Assembly: GCF_021390595.1 (NCBI RefSeq)
Contig: NZ_JAJEJR010000003.1
Location: 1-64,000 of the forward strand
DNA: 64,000 bases
Direction: 5' to 3'
Source of the DNA: Paraburkholderia sp. HP33-1
Lineage (GTDB): Bacteria > Pseudomonadota > Gammaproteobacteria > Burkholderiales > Burkholderiaceae
Shown: positions 53,759 to 61,697 of the stretch, piece by piece
Layout: the number at the start of each line of letters is the position of its first letter
Position numbering within the stretch: position 1 is the stretch's first letter
The notes under the pieces: model-generated
Seen by the model: only the letters and a program-made list of their open reading frames with translations
Told to the model about the DNA's origin: nothing
The model's database searches: none
Translations under genes and position numbers: made by a program

Positions 53759-56700
53759 TCAGACCATGGCTTCGCGAGGCTCCGCGAGCATCTCGTCATG
53801 CGCCTCGATCGGCGCGAGGACCGCCGTGAAGTGCTTGAGCATTGCCGGTGCAGAGACGATGCGCATTCCGCGAATCGCATCGCGTCGTTGGTAGACGCGG
53901 ATCAACGCAGCGGCAACCACTGCGAGGTGGCTATCGGTGTAGACGCGGCGAGGAACGGCCAGCCTCAGCAGTTCCAGCCTCGGGGGGCTGGCGGTGCCCG
54001 TCGACGGTTCTTCTTTCAGGAACGCCAGTGAGCCAAGACCGACAGCGCGAACCCCGCCCTCGAGATAAAGCTCGGCAGCCAGCGCCTCGGCCGGGAACTC
54101 CGAGCGCGGCAGGTGCGGGAGGAAGGCGGCCGCATCGACATACACCGCATGTCCGCCGGTCGGCCTCAGGATCGGAACGCCGCCGGCCAGCAGTCGGTCC
54201 CCTAGCCGTTCGACCTGCCGCACGCGGTGCTGAAGGTATTCGTCGTCGACCATTTCGCGCAGACCGATCGCGAGCGCCTCGAGATCGCGGCCGGCCATCC
54301 CTCCGTAGGTGACGAAGCCCTCGTGCAGCACGAGGAGCGGCACGACCTGCTCGTAGAGCGTCCTCGACCGTGTCGCGAGCAAGCCGCCGATGTTGACTAG
54401 CGCATCCTTCTTGCAACTGAACGTGCAGCCCTCGGCATAGGAAAACTGCTCCTTGAGAATGTCCGCTACCGACCGGTTCGCATAGCCGCTTTCGCGCTGC
54501 TGGATGAAGTAGGCATTCTCCGCGCAGCGCGCTGCATCGAAGTAGACCGGAATCGCAAACTCGTCGGCCAACGCCTTCACCGCGCGCAGGTTCGCCATCG
54601 ATACCGGCTGGCCGCCGCCCGCGTTGTTGGTCAGCGAGACCATGATCAGCGGAACGTTGTCGCGCCCTTCGCTCTCGATCACGTTGCGCAGCTTCTGCAC
54701 ATCCACGTCGCCCTTGAACGGGTGCTCGACAGCGGGTTGGTAGCCGATTTCGGCGACGCACGGTATCGCGGTCCCGCCGGCAATCGATACGTGTGCCTCG
54801 GTCGAATCGAACGGCGCGTTGAACGGTACCACCTGTCCCGGCCGCACGAGGGTCCGAAACAGGAAGTGCTCGGCCGGCCGCCCCTGATGGGTCGGCAAGA
54901 CGTACTCGAAGCCGAGCATGTCCCGCACGGCCTGCCTCAACTTCGTAAAACTGCGGGAACCGGCATACGACTCATCGCCGGTCATGATGCCCGCCCACTG
55001 GTTCGCGCTCATCGCGGAGGTGCCGCTGTCCGTCATCAGATCGATGTAGACGTCGTCCGCTTCGAGGTGAAAGACGTTGTACCCGGCAGCGGCAAGCCGC
55101 GCCTGCCGTTGCTCACGGTCGATCAGCCTGATCGGCTCGACCATCTTGATCCGGTACGGCTCAGGCGGGCCGTCATCTGAAAGCATGGACTGCTCCTGCG
55201 TTGAAAGTACGCGGGCCATCGGGTGATTGGCCGCTTCGGGCATCGCACGCCGCATCGGGCCTGATTCGATCGGCAAAACCGCGATCGGCGCCCACTCCGG
55301 CTCGCCGCCATGCGCGGACGCGCAGTGACCGCCGTGACCGTTGTGGGCCGCTTCGAAGCGTTTCTCGATCCGGTTCAGAATCGACCAGTACGCGCCCCGC
55401 TCGCCTTGCGCGATCGCTTCGACCAGCGCGTCGTTCGCGTTGTAGTTGAAGAGACTCGCATTGGCCCCGAAGAATCGCCGGTCATTGCCGATCAGATCGG
55501 CAATGAATTTCTGCGGGTCCGGGCCCAGTGAGGTCGGCAGATAGAACACCGGATGCAGAAGATCGTCGTTGCCTTCGATCCGGCCGTGAAGATTCGGATT
55601 CCCGACGTTCAGGCCTTCGCGGCGGATCATCTGTTCGAGTTCGGTTCCCGGGAAAATCCTGAGCCCGACCGTCACCGAAACGCGCTCGGGATCGACCCGT
55701 TTGATGAACTCGATCGTTTCGCGCACAGTTTCCTGCGTCTCACCCGGCGCGCCGAACAACAGTTCGATGATGTGCTCGAGGCCGTGGCGCTTCGCCGTAT
55801 TGACCGCATGTTCGATGTCGGGGGCGCCAAAGGTCCGACGGAGTATCTTCAGCATCGTTTCGCTGGCGCTGTCGACGCCGAAGTTCATGCCGACACAACC
55901 GGCTGCTTTCATCGCGGCCGCCAGCTCATCGGGAAACGGCCGCGGCATACCATACGCATACCACTGGATTTTGCCGGCGAGCCCGTGCCGGATGATGGCC
56001 GCGCACAGCGCGAGAGGATGCGCGACGCTCAGATTGAATTCCGAGTCGTTGATGTGAAAGACGTTGACCCCGCGCTCGACCAGCGATGCCATCTCGGCGA
56101 CGACATCATCGGGTTCGCGCATGCGCACCGTGCGGCCTTTGATCAGCGGCTCGACGCAATAGATACAGGAGCGATTGCAGCCGCGCTTCGTCTCGATGCC
56201 GATCTGGCCGCCTTTGGCGAAATAGTGCGGGTTGTTGACCAGTTCACGTTTGTGGGGCCCAAGTTTGGCCAGCGGACCGCATGCGTTCGGGGCGAGCGGC
56301 GTAGCGTGCACGCCGGCCGCATCGCGGTACACAACGCCGGGTATGTGCGTGAAACTTCCGCCTTCTTCGAGGCAGGTCAGGAGTTCGGGAAAGCTGAATT
56401 CGCCTTCCCTGACGATGCCGAAGTCGGCACCGAGATAGGCGAGCAGTTTGTCCGGCATCACCGAGTAACCCGCGCCGCCCATCACGACCGGGACCGGGCG
56501 CGCACGGCGAAGCAACGCGACGATGTCCCTGATTCTATCGAGGAAGCTGTAGCCGCTCGAAAAGTAGACGTCGTCGGTATTTCGCAGCGTCACACCCCAG
56601 TAATCCGGCGCGGCCGTGCGGCAGTGCGCGGCAATGGCCGCCTCGCAGTCGTCCGAGAAGCACAGGTCGAGCAGATTGAGCTCGAACCCCGCTCGCTCCA

Positions 56701-56785
56701 TCGGTGCCGACAGGTAGTCGAACGCAATCGGCGCAATCGCCGGTTTGATCTGGTTCGTGTTGACGAAGGTGACGCGCTTGGCCAT
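53759..56785 (-). CDS. Radical SAM enzyme fused to tryptophanase/tyrosine phenol-lyase-type PLP lyase
   Basis: 1008 residues. Residues about 1-140 form a B12-binding-type Rossmann fold but lack the DxHxxG cobalt-ligand motif. Residues about 190-430 are a radical SAM core with cluster ligands C203, C207, C210 (RGCNRSCIYC), then VDSASETMLKIL and LLFGAPGETQETV. A linker of about 70 residues follows. Residues about 545-985 are a complete beta-eliminating lyase: DLMTDSGTSAMSANQWAGIM, VLPTHQGRPAEHFLF, the PLP-Asp region VYFDAARCAEN and the PLP lysine, probably K793, in FSCKKDALVNIGG. The lysine motif deviates from tryptophanase (F for M, C for G). One polypeptide therefore joins radical chemistry to PLP-dependent cleavage of an aromatic amino acid. 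Product unknown. Confidence 0.9.
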   Translation of the reverse strand: MAKRVTFVNTNQIKPAIAPIAFDYLSAPMERAGFELNLLDLCFSDDCEAAIAAHCRTAAPDYWGVTLRNTDDVYFSSGYSFLDRIRDIVALLRRARPVPVVMGGAGYSVMPDKLLAYLGADFGIVREGEFSFPELLTCLEEGGSFTHIPGVVYRDAAGVHATPLAPNACGPLAKLGPHKRELVNNPHYFAKGGQIGIETKRGCNRSCIYCVEPLIKGRTVRMREPDDVVAEMASLVERGVNVFHINDSEFNLSVAHPLALCAAIIRHGLAGKIQWYAYGMPRPFPDELAAAMKAAGCVGMNFGVDSASETMLKILRRTFGAPDIEHAVNTAKRHGLEHIIELLFGAPGETQETVRETIEFIKRVDPERVSVTVGLRIFPGTELEQMIRREGLNVGNPNLHGRIEGNDDLLHPVFYLPTSLGPDPQKFIADLIGNDRRFFGANASLFNYNANDALVEAIAQGERGAYWSILNRIEKRFEAAHNGHGGHCASAHGGEPEWAPIAVLPIESGPMRRAMPEAANHPMARVLSTQEQSMLSDDGPPEPYRIKMVEPIRLIDREQRQARLAAAGYNVFHLEADDVYIDLMTDSGTSAMSANQWAGIMTGDESYAGSRSFTKLRQAVRDMLGFEYVLPTHQGRPAEHFLFRTLVRPGQVVPFNAPFDSTEAHVSIAGGTAIPCVAEIGYQPAVEHPFKGDVDVQKLRNVIESEGRDNVPLIMVSLTNNAGGGQPVSMANLRAVKALADEFAIPVYFDAARCAENAYFIQQRESGYANRSVADILKEQFSYAEGCTFSCKKDALVNIGGLLATRSRTLYEQVVPLLVLHEGFVTYGGMAGRDLEALAIGLREMVDDEYLQHRVRQVERLGDRLLAGGVPILRPTGGHAVYVDAAAFLPHLPRSEFPAEALAAELYLEGGVRAVGLGSLAFLKEEPSTGTASPPRLELLRLAVPRRVYTDSHLAVVAAALIRVYQRRDAIRGMRIVSAPAMLKHFTAVLAPIEAHDEMLAEPREAMV

Positions 56786-56834
56786 GTTCTATCGGCTCCG
56801 GTTCAAGGGTTCGCGAGGGTTCGCTAAAACGCGG

Positions 56835-57944
56835 CTAGACGGCGACGTCGATGGACATTTTCTGGCCCGCGCGGGCCACCGTCGTCTCGCTCATGAACTC
56901 ACTGAAGCCATGCATCATCACCGCTGCAAGGTGCTGCGCCTTTTCCTCGCAATCGGAGAATGCATAGAAGCCCGGGCCAGCGCTGCTCATCCCCGCATAC
57001 ACCGCGCCTTCGCGTTGCATCGTTTCGTCGAATTCACGCATCACGTCGGTCCGGAAAATGCCCTCGAGCACCTTCATGTTGCTCATGCTGTTGAGCTCCC
57101 AACCGTGCTTCAGAAACGCGAACAGGTCGTTGCGATGCAGTGCCGGCCGCAATTTCATTTCGATGAAGTTGCGCCACGCGATCCCGTAGTGCTTCTGCCA
57201 CTCGACAAAATGCGTCGGCACGAAGCCCGCCTCGGTGGTGCCGGACATGTCCGCGCCTTCGCCGTGGGCACGCAGCGCTTCGGTCGATAGCGTGTCGTAA
57301 TTGCCGACGGCGGTCGTCACCCACAGGTTTTCCGAACTCAGATTGCCGAGGAAACGGCCGTTGCCGTGCTTCTCGTCGACCCAGACCAGCCCGCCGAAAA
57401 ACAGGCACGCTTCGCCGACGCCGGTCTCGAGGCCGAAATACACGTGCTCGTCATCCTTCGCGTTCTCGACGTAGTTGCGGGTGATCATTTCCCACATGTC
57501 GTGCGGCGAAAACGGTGAGCCGAACAAGGCGTTCAGGCCCGCGAGCGTCGCCGTGTTGAACGACACGTTCGAGCCGAAGCCGCTGTGCTTGTGCTGGATG
57601 CTGCGCACCCGATCGACACGGATGTCGTCGCGTGCGTAGCCAACGGTCCGCTTGAACAACTCGAGCATGTGTCGCCCGCTCGGCACGTCGCAGCCGCCCT
57701 CGCCGCTCGTCGTCTTCGTGACGGTGATCCGGTGTCCGACCGTGCTCGTCGACACGCCAAGTCCGCCGCCGCCGAAGCCAGGCGCCATCTGCATAAAGTC
57801 GAATACGGCGAAGTGAAGGCGCCCTGGCACCGAGACCTCGGCACGGTCATAGCTCGGTACCGCGTCGCGCTCCCAGTGCGGCAACACAGTCAGATTCGCT
57901 CCCGGCAGGAACTGCCCCGCTTTTGCCTTCCACGCCTGATTCAT
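56835..57944 (-). CDS. GHMP-superfamily protein, beta-RFAP-synthase-like
   Basis: 369 residues from the ATG at 57944 (GGTGGAG upstream); the frame is open 55 codons further 5' without conserved sequence. EVSVPGRLHFAVFDFMQM and GFGGGGLGVS resemble beta-ribofuranosylaminobenzene 5'-phosphate synthase, which joins an aromatic acid to PRPP in methanopterin synthesis. HKHSGFGSNVSFNTATLAGL is GHMP motif 2 and MSSAGPGFYAFSD motif 3. It could instead be a small-molecule kinase. First gene of the minus-strand arm, 49 bp before the radical SAM fusion. Superfamily confident; activity uncertain. Confidence 0.75.
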   Translation of the reverse strand: MNQAWKAKAGQFLPGANLTVLPHWERDAVPSYDRAEVSVPGRLHFAVFDFMQMAPGFGGGGLGVSTSTVGHRITVTKTTSGEGGCDVPSGRHMLELFKRTVGYARDDIRVDRVRSIQHKHSGFGSNVSFNTATLAGLNALFGSPFSPHDMWEMITRNYVENAKDDEHVYFGLETGVGEACLFFGGLVWVDEKHGNGRFLGNLSSENLWVTTAVGNYDTLSTEALRAHGEGADMSGTTEAGFVPTHFVEWQKHYGIAWRNFIEMKLRPALHRNDLFAFLKHGWELNSMSNMKVLEGIFRTDVMREFDETMQREGAVYAGMSSAGPGFYAFSDCEEKAQHLAAVMMHGFSEFMSETTVARAGQKMSIDVAV

Positions 57945-58538
57945 TACTCCACCCCCATCCTCTTGAACATTCCCAAGCCAAACGCTTCGCGGACGCGGTG
58001 CCCCGCCGCCATCGATTGTTCGCGCTCCTCGCGCACGGTTCGTGCCAGGCATTCTTTTGCAGCACGCAGTGAGTCCTCGTCCGATGCAATGACGCAAGCA
58101 GACAGCCATATTTCAAAGGGCAGCGCGATACATCCGCACGTTTAGACGTTCGGACGTTGGTGTGCGAACGGGCTCGGTATCAAACGTCCCACAGTCGACC
58201 CGCGACCAACAGATTCCCTCCACCTGTTGGCCCAGCACCGACATCGAGACAGCGGCGACGGTCTCCCCGAACGTGGCTCGGGACATCGCAGACCCCATCC
58301 GAATCCGCGCGATACCCGCGCCCGCCTTTTGAGATCCGGGCACTCCATTCCGTCATTGCATGGTTAGAGGACGACCTCCGTGCCGCCGACGGATGACTGG
58401 CATGAACCCTGCAAAAAGCATCCGCAGGCAGTAGCCGTCTCAGCACGATTCCTCTTCGCCGTATCCGAACCCGAATCGAGTGGCATCGGTCGATCGCCAT
58501 TCGTGACTCGCCCTCATGAGCTTTGCCCGGAGCCGCAC
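57945..58538. promoter_or_regulatory. Shared divergent control region of the biosynthetic cluster
   Basis: 594 bases between the GHMP gene (minus) and the coq4-like gene (plus). Contains three ACGTT copies spaced exactly 8 bases (58138, 58146, 58154). Frames extending into it from both genes lack conserved sequence. No gene seen. Confidence 0.5.
58138..58158. repeat. Triple ACGTT direct repeat, 8-bp period
   Basis: ACGTTNNN three times in a row at 58138, 58146 and 58154 within the divergent promoter region. Possible regulator or polymerase-contact site; may be chance. Confidence 0.35.
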
Positions 58539-59309
58539 ATGACAGCAACCCTGAAGAACAACGCGATGGCGCGACGCCACATCGACTGGCCGCGCGCCTT
58601 GCGGGCGATCAAGGCGCTGAGGGCGAACGTCGACGATATTCAGCATGCCTATGAAGTGATGATCGCGCTCGACGGCGGCCAGATGGAGACGATGTACCAG
58701 CGTTTTCTCAGGGAGCCGGACGCCGGCGCGCTGCTTTCCGAGCAGCCGTCACTGCTCGCCACGCTCGCCGACTCCGACACGCTGCGCCGCTTGCCGCCAG
58801 GCTCGTTCGGCCGCGCTTACATGGCGATGATGGAGCACAGCGGCTACAGCGCCGATGGTCTGCTCCAGGCGAGCCGGCTGGCCGCGGGCCTCGAAGAAAT
58901 CCTCCCCGGCCCGGACCGTCAGTGGTTCATCGAGCGCAGCGGCTGCATTCATGACCTGCTGCATGTGCTGACGGGCTATGGTCAGGACTGGGCTGGCGAG
59001 ACCTCGCTTCTCGCCTTCGACTGCGGCCTCGAGCCGATGCGTGCGCGCATCGTGGGTCTGCTCGGCACCGCGCTGACTGCGCCCTGGTGGCCGAACTTCT
59101 GGGTCCATCGGTTTCTGCGCCGCGCGTGGCTGCGTGGCAAGCACGCCCGCATTCCCCTTTCGTTCCCGTGGGAAGAAGCATTGCAGTGGCCACTCGAAAC
59201 CGTCCGCTCCGAGCTCGCGATCGAGCCGCTCGCGATCGCCCACCCACACGGCATTCTGGCCGGCGGCCAGACGCTGCCGTGGCGCTACGCCGCGTCGAGC
59301 AACGCGTGA
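58539..59309 (+). CDS. Coq4 family protein
   Basis: 256 residues from the ATG at 58539 (GGAG 7 bases upstream). The zinc motif HDxxHx11E is exact: H138, D139, H142, E154 in CIHDLLHVLTGYGQDWAGE. PPGSFGRAYMAMMEHSGYSA also matches the family. Eukaryotic COQ4 acts at C1 of the ubiquinone ring (decarboxylation/hydroxylation); bacterial relatives in gene clusters are not characterised. Followed by the ACP gene after 17 bp, so it begins the plus-strand arm. Suggests a prenylated or quinone-like aromatic intermediate. Confidence 0.88.
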   Translation: MTATLKNNAMARRHIDWPRALRAIKALRANVDDIQHAYEVMIALDGGQMETMYQRFLREPDAGALLSEQPSLLATLADSDTLRRLPPGSFGRAYMAMMEHSGYSADGLLQASRLAAGLEEILPGPDRQWFIERSGCIHDLLHVLTGYGQDWAGETSLLAFDCGLEPMRARIVGLLGTALTAPWWPNFWVHRFLRRAWLRGKHARIPLSFPWEEALQWPLETVRSELAIEPLAIAHPHGILAGGQTLPWRYAASSNA

Positions 59310-59326
59310 ACGGAAAGGAACCCAGC

Positions 59327-59656
59327 ATGGCCACCGCACCGAAAAATGCGTCGACGCGAAACAGCGTATTCGAAGTCGTACGCACGCAGCTTCTTGGCGT
59401 CTGCCGCGAGCATCATCGCAACTTCGATGCCGAGATTCGCCTCGAGAGTTCGCTCATCGCCGATCTTGGACTCGATTCGCTGTCGCTCGTCGAAGCGGTG
59501 GTCGCAATCGAGCAGGCGTTCGGCATCGAGCGCCTGCCGCTGGAAGCGTTGAGCGAAGGATCCGGCGAAGCGCATTTCACAGTCGGATCGTTGGTCGACC
59601 TGTGCATCCGCCACACCGCAGTCCGTGTAGCCGCCGATGAGGGGATGCGCACATGA
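59327..59656 (+). CDS. Acyl carrier protein
   Basis: 109 residues from the ATG at 59327 (AAGGAA upstream). The phosphopantetheine site is S51 in DLGLDSLSLVEAVVAIEQAF. An N-terminal extension of about 15 residues and a C-terminal tail make it longer than fatty-acid ACP. Its stop overlaps the UbiA gene start (ATGA). It likely carries an acyl or aryl intermediate for the downstream thioester-reductase-like enzyme. No adenylation or ketosynthase gene is visible in the window. Confidence 0.88.
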   Translation: MATAPKNASTRNSVFEVVRTQLLGVCREHHRNFDAEIRLESSLIADLGLDSLSLVEAVVAIEQAFGIERLPLEALSEGSGEAHFTVGSLVDLCIRHTAVRVAADEGMRT

Positions 59657-60570
59657 GCCCGCGCCTTTCGCTGGCCACCTCGGGTGCCAGGCGTGACCGG
59701 CTTGCCGTTGCGGCAGACGCTTTGCGCAACACGCTCGGCCGCATTCCGCTGGCGTGCGAGGCGGTGCCGATTGCCGGCGCGTTTGTCTGCTCGCTTCTGC
59801 TGTACGGACGCATAGCCGGCGTCGCCCTCGAACCGGGCTGGCGTGTATTGGCCGGCCTTGCGTCATTCTTCCTGCTGTTCGTCCAGCTGCGCCTGATCGA
59901 CGACCTCGACGACCTCGACCGCGACTATCCCGCCGGGCACGCGCTGGCGGCGCGACGCGCGGCACTGCGCGTACGCCTCCTCGCCAGCCTCGCGGCAATC
60001 GTCGTCCTGCTCGTCGCGCTGAACGCCGGAATGAAGCACGCGTGGACAGCCGCCGCTGCCGCCACCGCCCTGGCCTTCGCCGCCCCGTTCGTTTTCAAGC
60101 GGCTGTTTCCGACCCGGCCGTTACTCTGCTTACCCGCTTTCGAGGGCGCGCCATTCGCCATCTTCACTTACAGCTATTTCTTCTGGCGCGACATGGCTGA
60201 GCGCGATCTGAGCGTCTACGTCGTCGTGTGCGTAGCGGGTTCGATGTGGACCGGCTACGAATTCTGGAAGTTCTCGCGCAAGGTGGGCACCACCGCGCTG
60301 CAGCCCTATCACCTCACGGCGCGCGGAATCCGGGTCGCGCTGAATGCCCTCCTGATTCTCTCGCTCGGCATCAACGTAGCGCTTGCGCGCCTGGCGGGCC
60401 TGTCGCAAACGTACTTGATCTATGCCGCGTTGCTGCCGCTCGTGTGGCTCGTCTTGCTCAACGTTTCCTGGCCAGGCCCCGCGAGCAGACCGGGCCGGCC
60501 ACGCTGGGCCGGCACCCGCTTCGTCGTCGCCGTCGAGCTCGGACTGCTGGCCGCACTGCTCCTCAAATGA
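59653..60570 (+). CDS. UbiA-family prenyltransferase-like membrane protein
   Basis: 305 residues with about 8-9 hydrophobic helices. The first Asp-rich motif is intact (RLIDDLDDLDRDYPAG, an N/DDxxDxxxD type). The second motif, usually DxxxD, reads YEFWKFSRKVG and has lost its aspartates, and the YxxxK lysine motif is seen as PFVFKRLFP. So binding of the diphosphate is plausible, but the acceptor chemistry may differ from UbiA. Sits between the ACP and reductase genes. Likely transfers an isoprenoid or similar group in the inner membrane. Confidence 0.78.
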   Translation: MSPRLSLATSGARRDRLAVAADALRNTLGRIPLACEAVPIAGAFVCSLLLYGRIAGVALEPGWRVLAGLASFFLLFVQLRLIDDLDDLDRDYPAGHALAARRAALRVRLLASLAAIVVLLVALNAGMKHAWTAAAAATALAFAAPFVFKRLFPTRPLLCLPAFEGAPFAIFTYSYFFWRDMAERDLSVYVVVCVAGSMWTGYEFWKFSRKVGTTALQPYHLTARGIRVALNALLILSLGINVALARLAGLSQTYLIYAALLPLVWLVLLNVSWPGPASRPGRPRWAGTRFVVAVELGLLAALLLK

Positions 60571-60596
60571 CACGCAACCCTGGATCGTCACTCACT

Positions 60597-61679
60597 ATGA
60601 ACAAGCACGTTCTCGTCACCGGTGCACGAGGTCTGCTGGGCGCTGAAGTGATCGCCCGGCTCACGGCGATGGGGTATCCGGTCGTCGCCTTTCTGCGCTC
60701 CGATGGACCCGTGGTCCGCAACGACGGCACACCGCTCGCGACAACGGCTTACCGCGGCCACACGCCAGCCGCCGGAACTTTCGCATGTGTGCACGGCGAC
60801 GTCGCCGAAACCCGCCTTGGACTCGATCCGGACACCTACGAGGCACTGCGCGCGACCACGTCCGCGATCGTCCACTGTGCCGCGCTAACGAGCTTTGGAC
60901 GCAAGCCCGAGGTCTACGAGGCGATCAACTTTCGCGGCACGCAGCGCATCGTCGAGTTCGCGCAACGTAGCGGCGACGCGCCGATTCCGCTGCTCTATGT
61001 GAGCACCGCGTACGTCTGCGGCGAGCGCCCCGGCGTGTTCAGCGAGGACGATCTCGAACTTGGCCAGCGTCTGGGCAACCCGTACGAGCAGAGCAAGTAC
61101 CGCGCGGAACAGTCGGTGCGAGCGGCAATGCGCAGCGGTCTGCCGGCGGCGGTCCTGCGCCCGTCGATCATCGTCGGCGACTCGGCGAGCGGCGTGATCC
61201 GCAAGTTCGACACGCTCTACACCGTCGTGCGCCTGACGGCCGCGGGCATCGTGCGCACGATGCCCGGCGACTACGGCGCGACGCTGAACATCGTGCCGAT
61301 CGACTGGGTCGCGGACTGCGTGGCCGAGGCGCTGGCGAAGTTCCCACTGGTGCGCGGACGCACGCTGCATCTGACGTCGGGCACGCCCACGACGCTGCGC
61401 GAAATCAACGACGTATGCGCAGAGTTTCCCTCGTTTCACGTGCCTCGCTATGTGCCGCGGCATGTCTTCGACGCCGCCGCGATGAAGCCGCTCGAGCGGC
61501 GTTACTACGACGAGGTCGTCAAGCTCTACGAGTCGTACCTGACGCGCCAGGTGCGCTTTGCGCGAGACGCGACCGCCGCCATCCTGCCCGCCCTGCCTCG
61601 CGCGACCGGCAAAACGCTGCTGCGCAGGATCTTTCGTTATGGGATCGCGGCGGGTTACTTCGTGCCGCGCACGGCTTGA
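60597..61679 (+). CDS. Extended SDR, thioester-reductase-like
   Basis: 360 residues from the ATG at 60597; an in-frame ATG at 60567 that overlaps the UbiA stop (ATGA) is the alternative, adding ten residues. NAD(P) motif HVLVTGARGLLGAEVIARL, VHCAALTSFG, and catalytic pair Y163/K167 in NPYEQSKYRAEQ. AINFRGTQRIVEFAQRSGD and PAAVLRPSIIVGDSASG match the NAD_binding_4 family, which reduces ACP- or CoA-bound acyl thioesters to aldehydes or alcohols. Consistent with an ACP-tethered substrate from the gene just upstream. Confidence 0.82.
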   Translation: MNKHVLVTGARGLLGAEVIARLTAMGYPVVAFLRSDGPVVRNDGTPLATTAYRGHTPAAGTFACVHGDVAETRLGLDPDTYEALRATTSAIVHCAALTSFGRKPEVYEAINFRGTQRIVEFAQRSGDAPIPLLYVSTAYVCGERPGVFSEDDLELGQRLGNPYEQSKYRAEQSVRAAMRSGLPAAVLRPSIIVGDSASGVIRKFDTLYTVVRLTAAGIVRTMPGDYGATLNIVPIDWVADCVAEALAKFPLVRGRTLHLTSGTPTTLREINDVCAEFPSFHVPRYVPRHVFDAAAMKPLERRYYDEVVKLYESYLTRQVRFARDATAAILPALPRATGKTLLRRIFRYGIAAGYFVPRTA

Positions 61680-61697
61680 CGTTCAGGAAACCTCACC

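Noticed and set aside
55553..56827. Plus-strand open frame (424 codons) opposite the radical SAM fusion
   Set aside because: No domain and repetitive Arg/Asp/His content; antisense shadow.
60228..60596. 5' extension of the SDR frame to 60228
   Set aside because: The extension lies inside the UbiA-like gene and has no conserved sequence; the Rossmann fold begins right after 60597.
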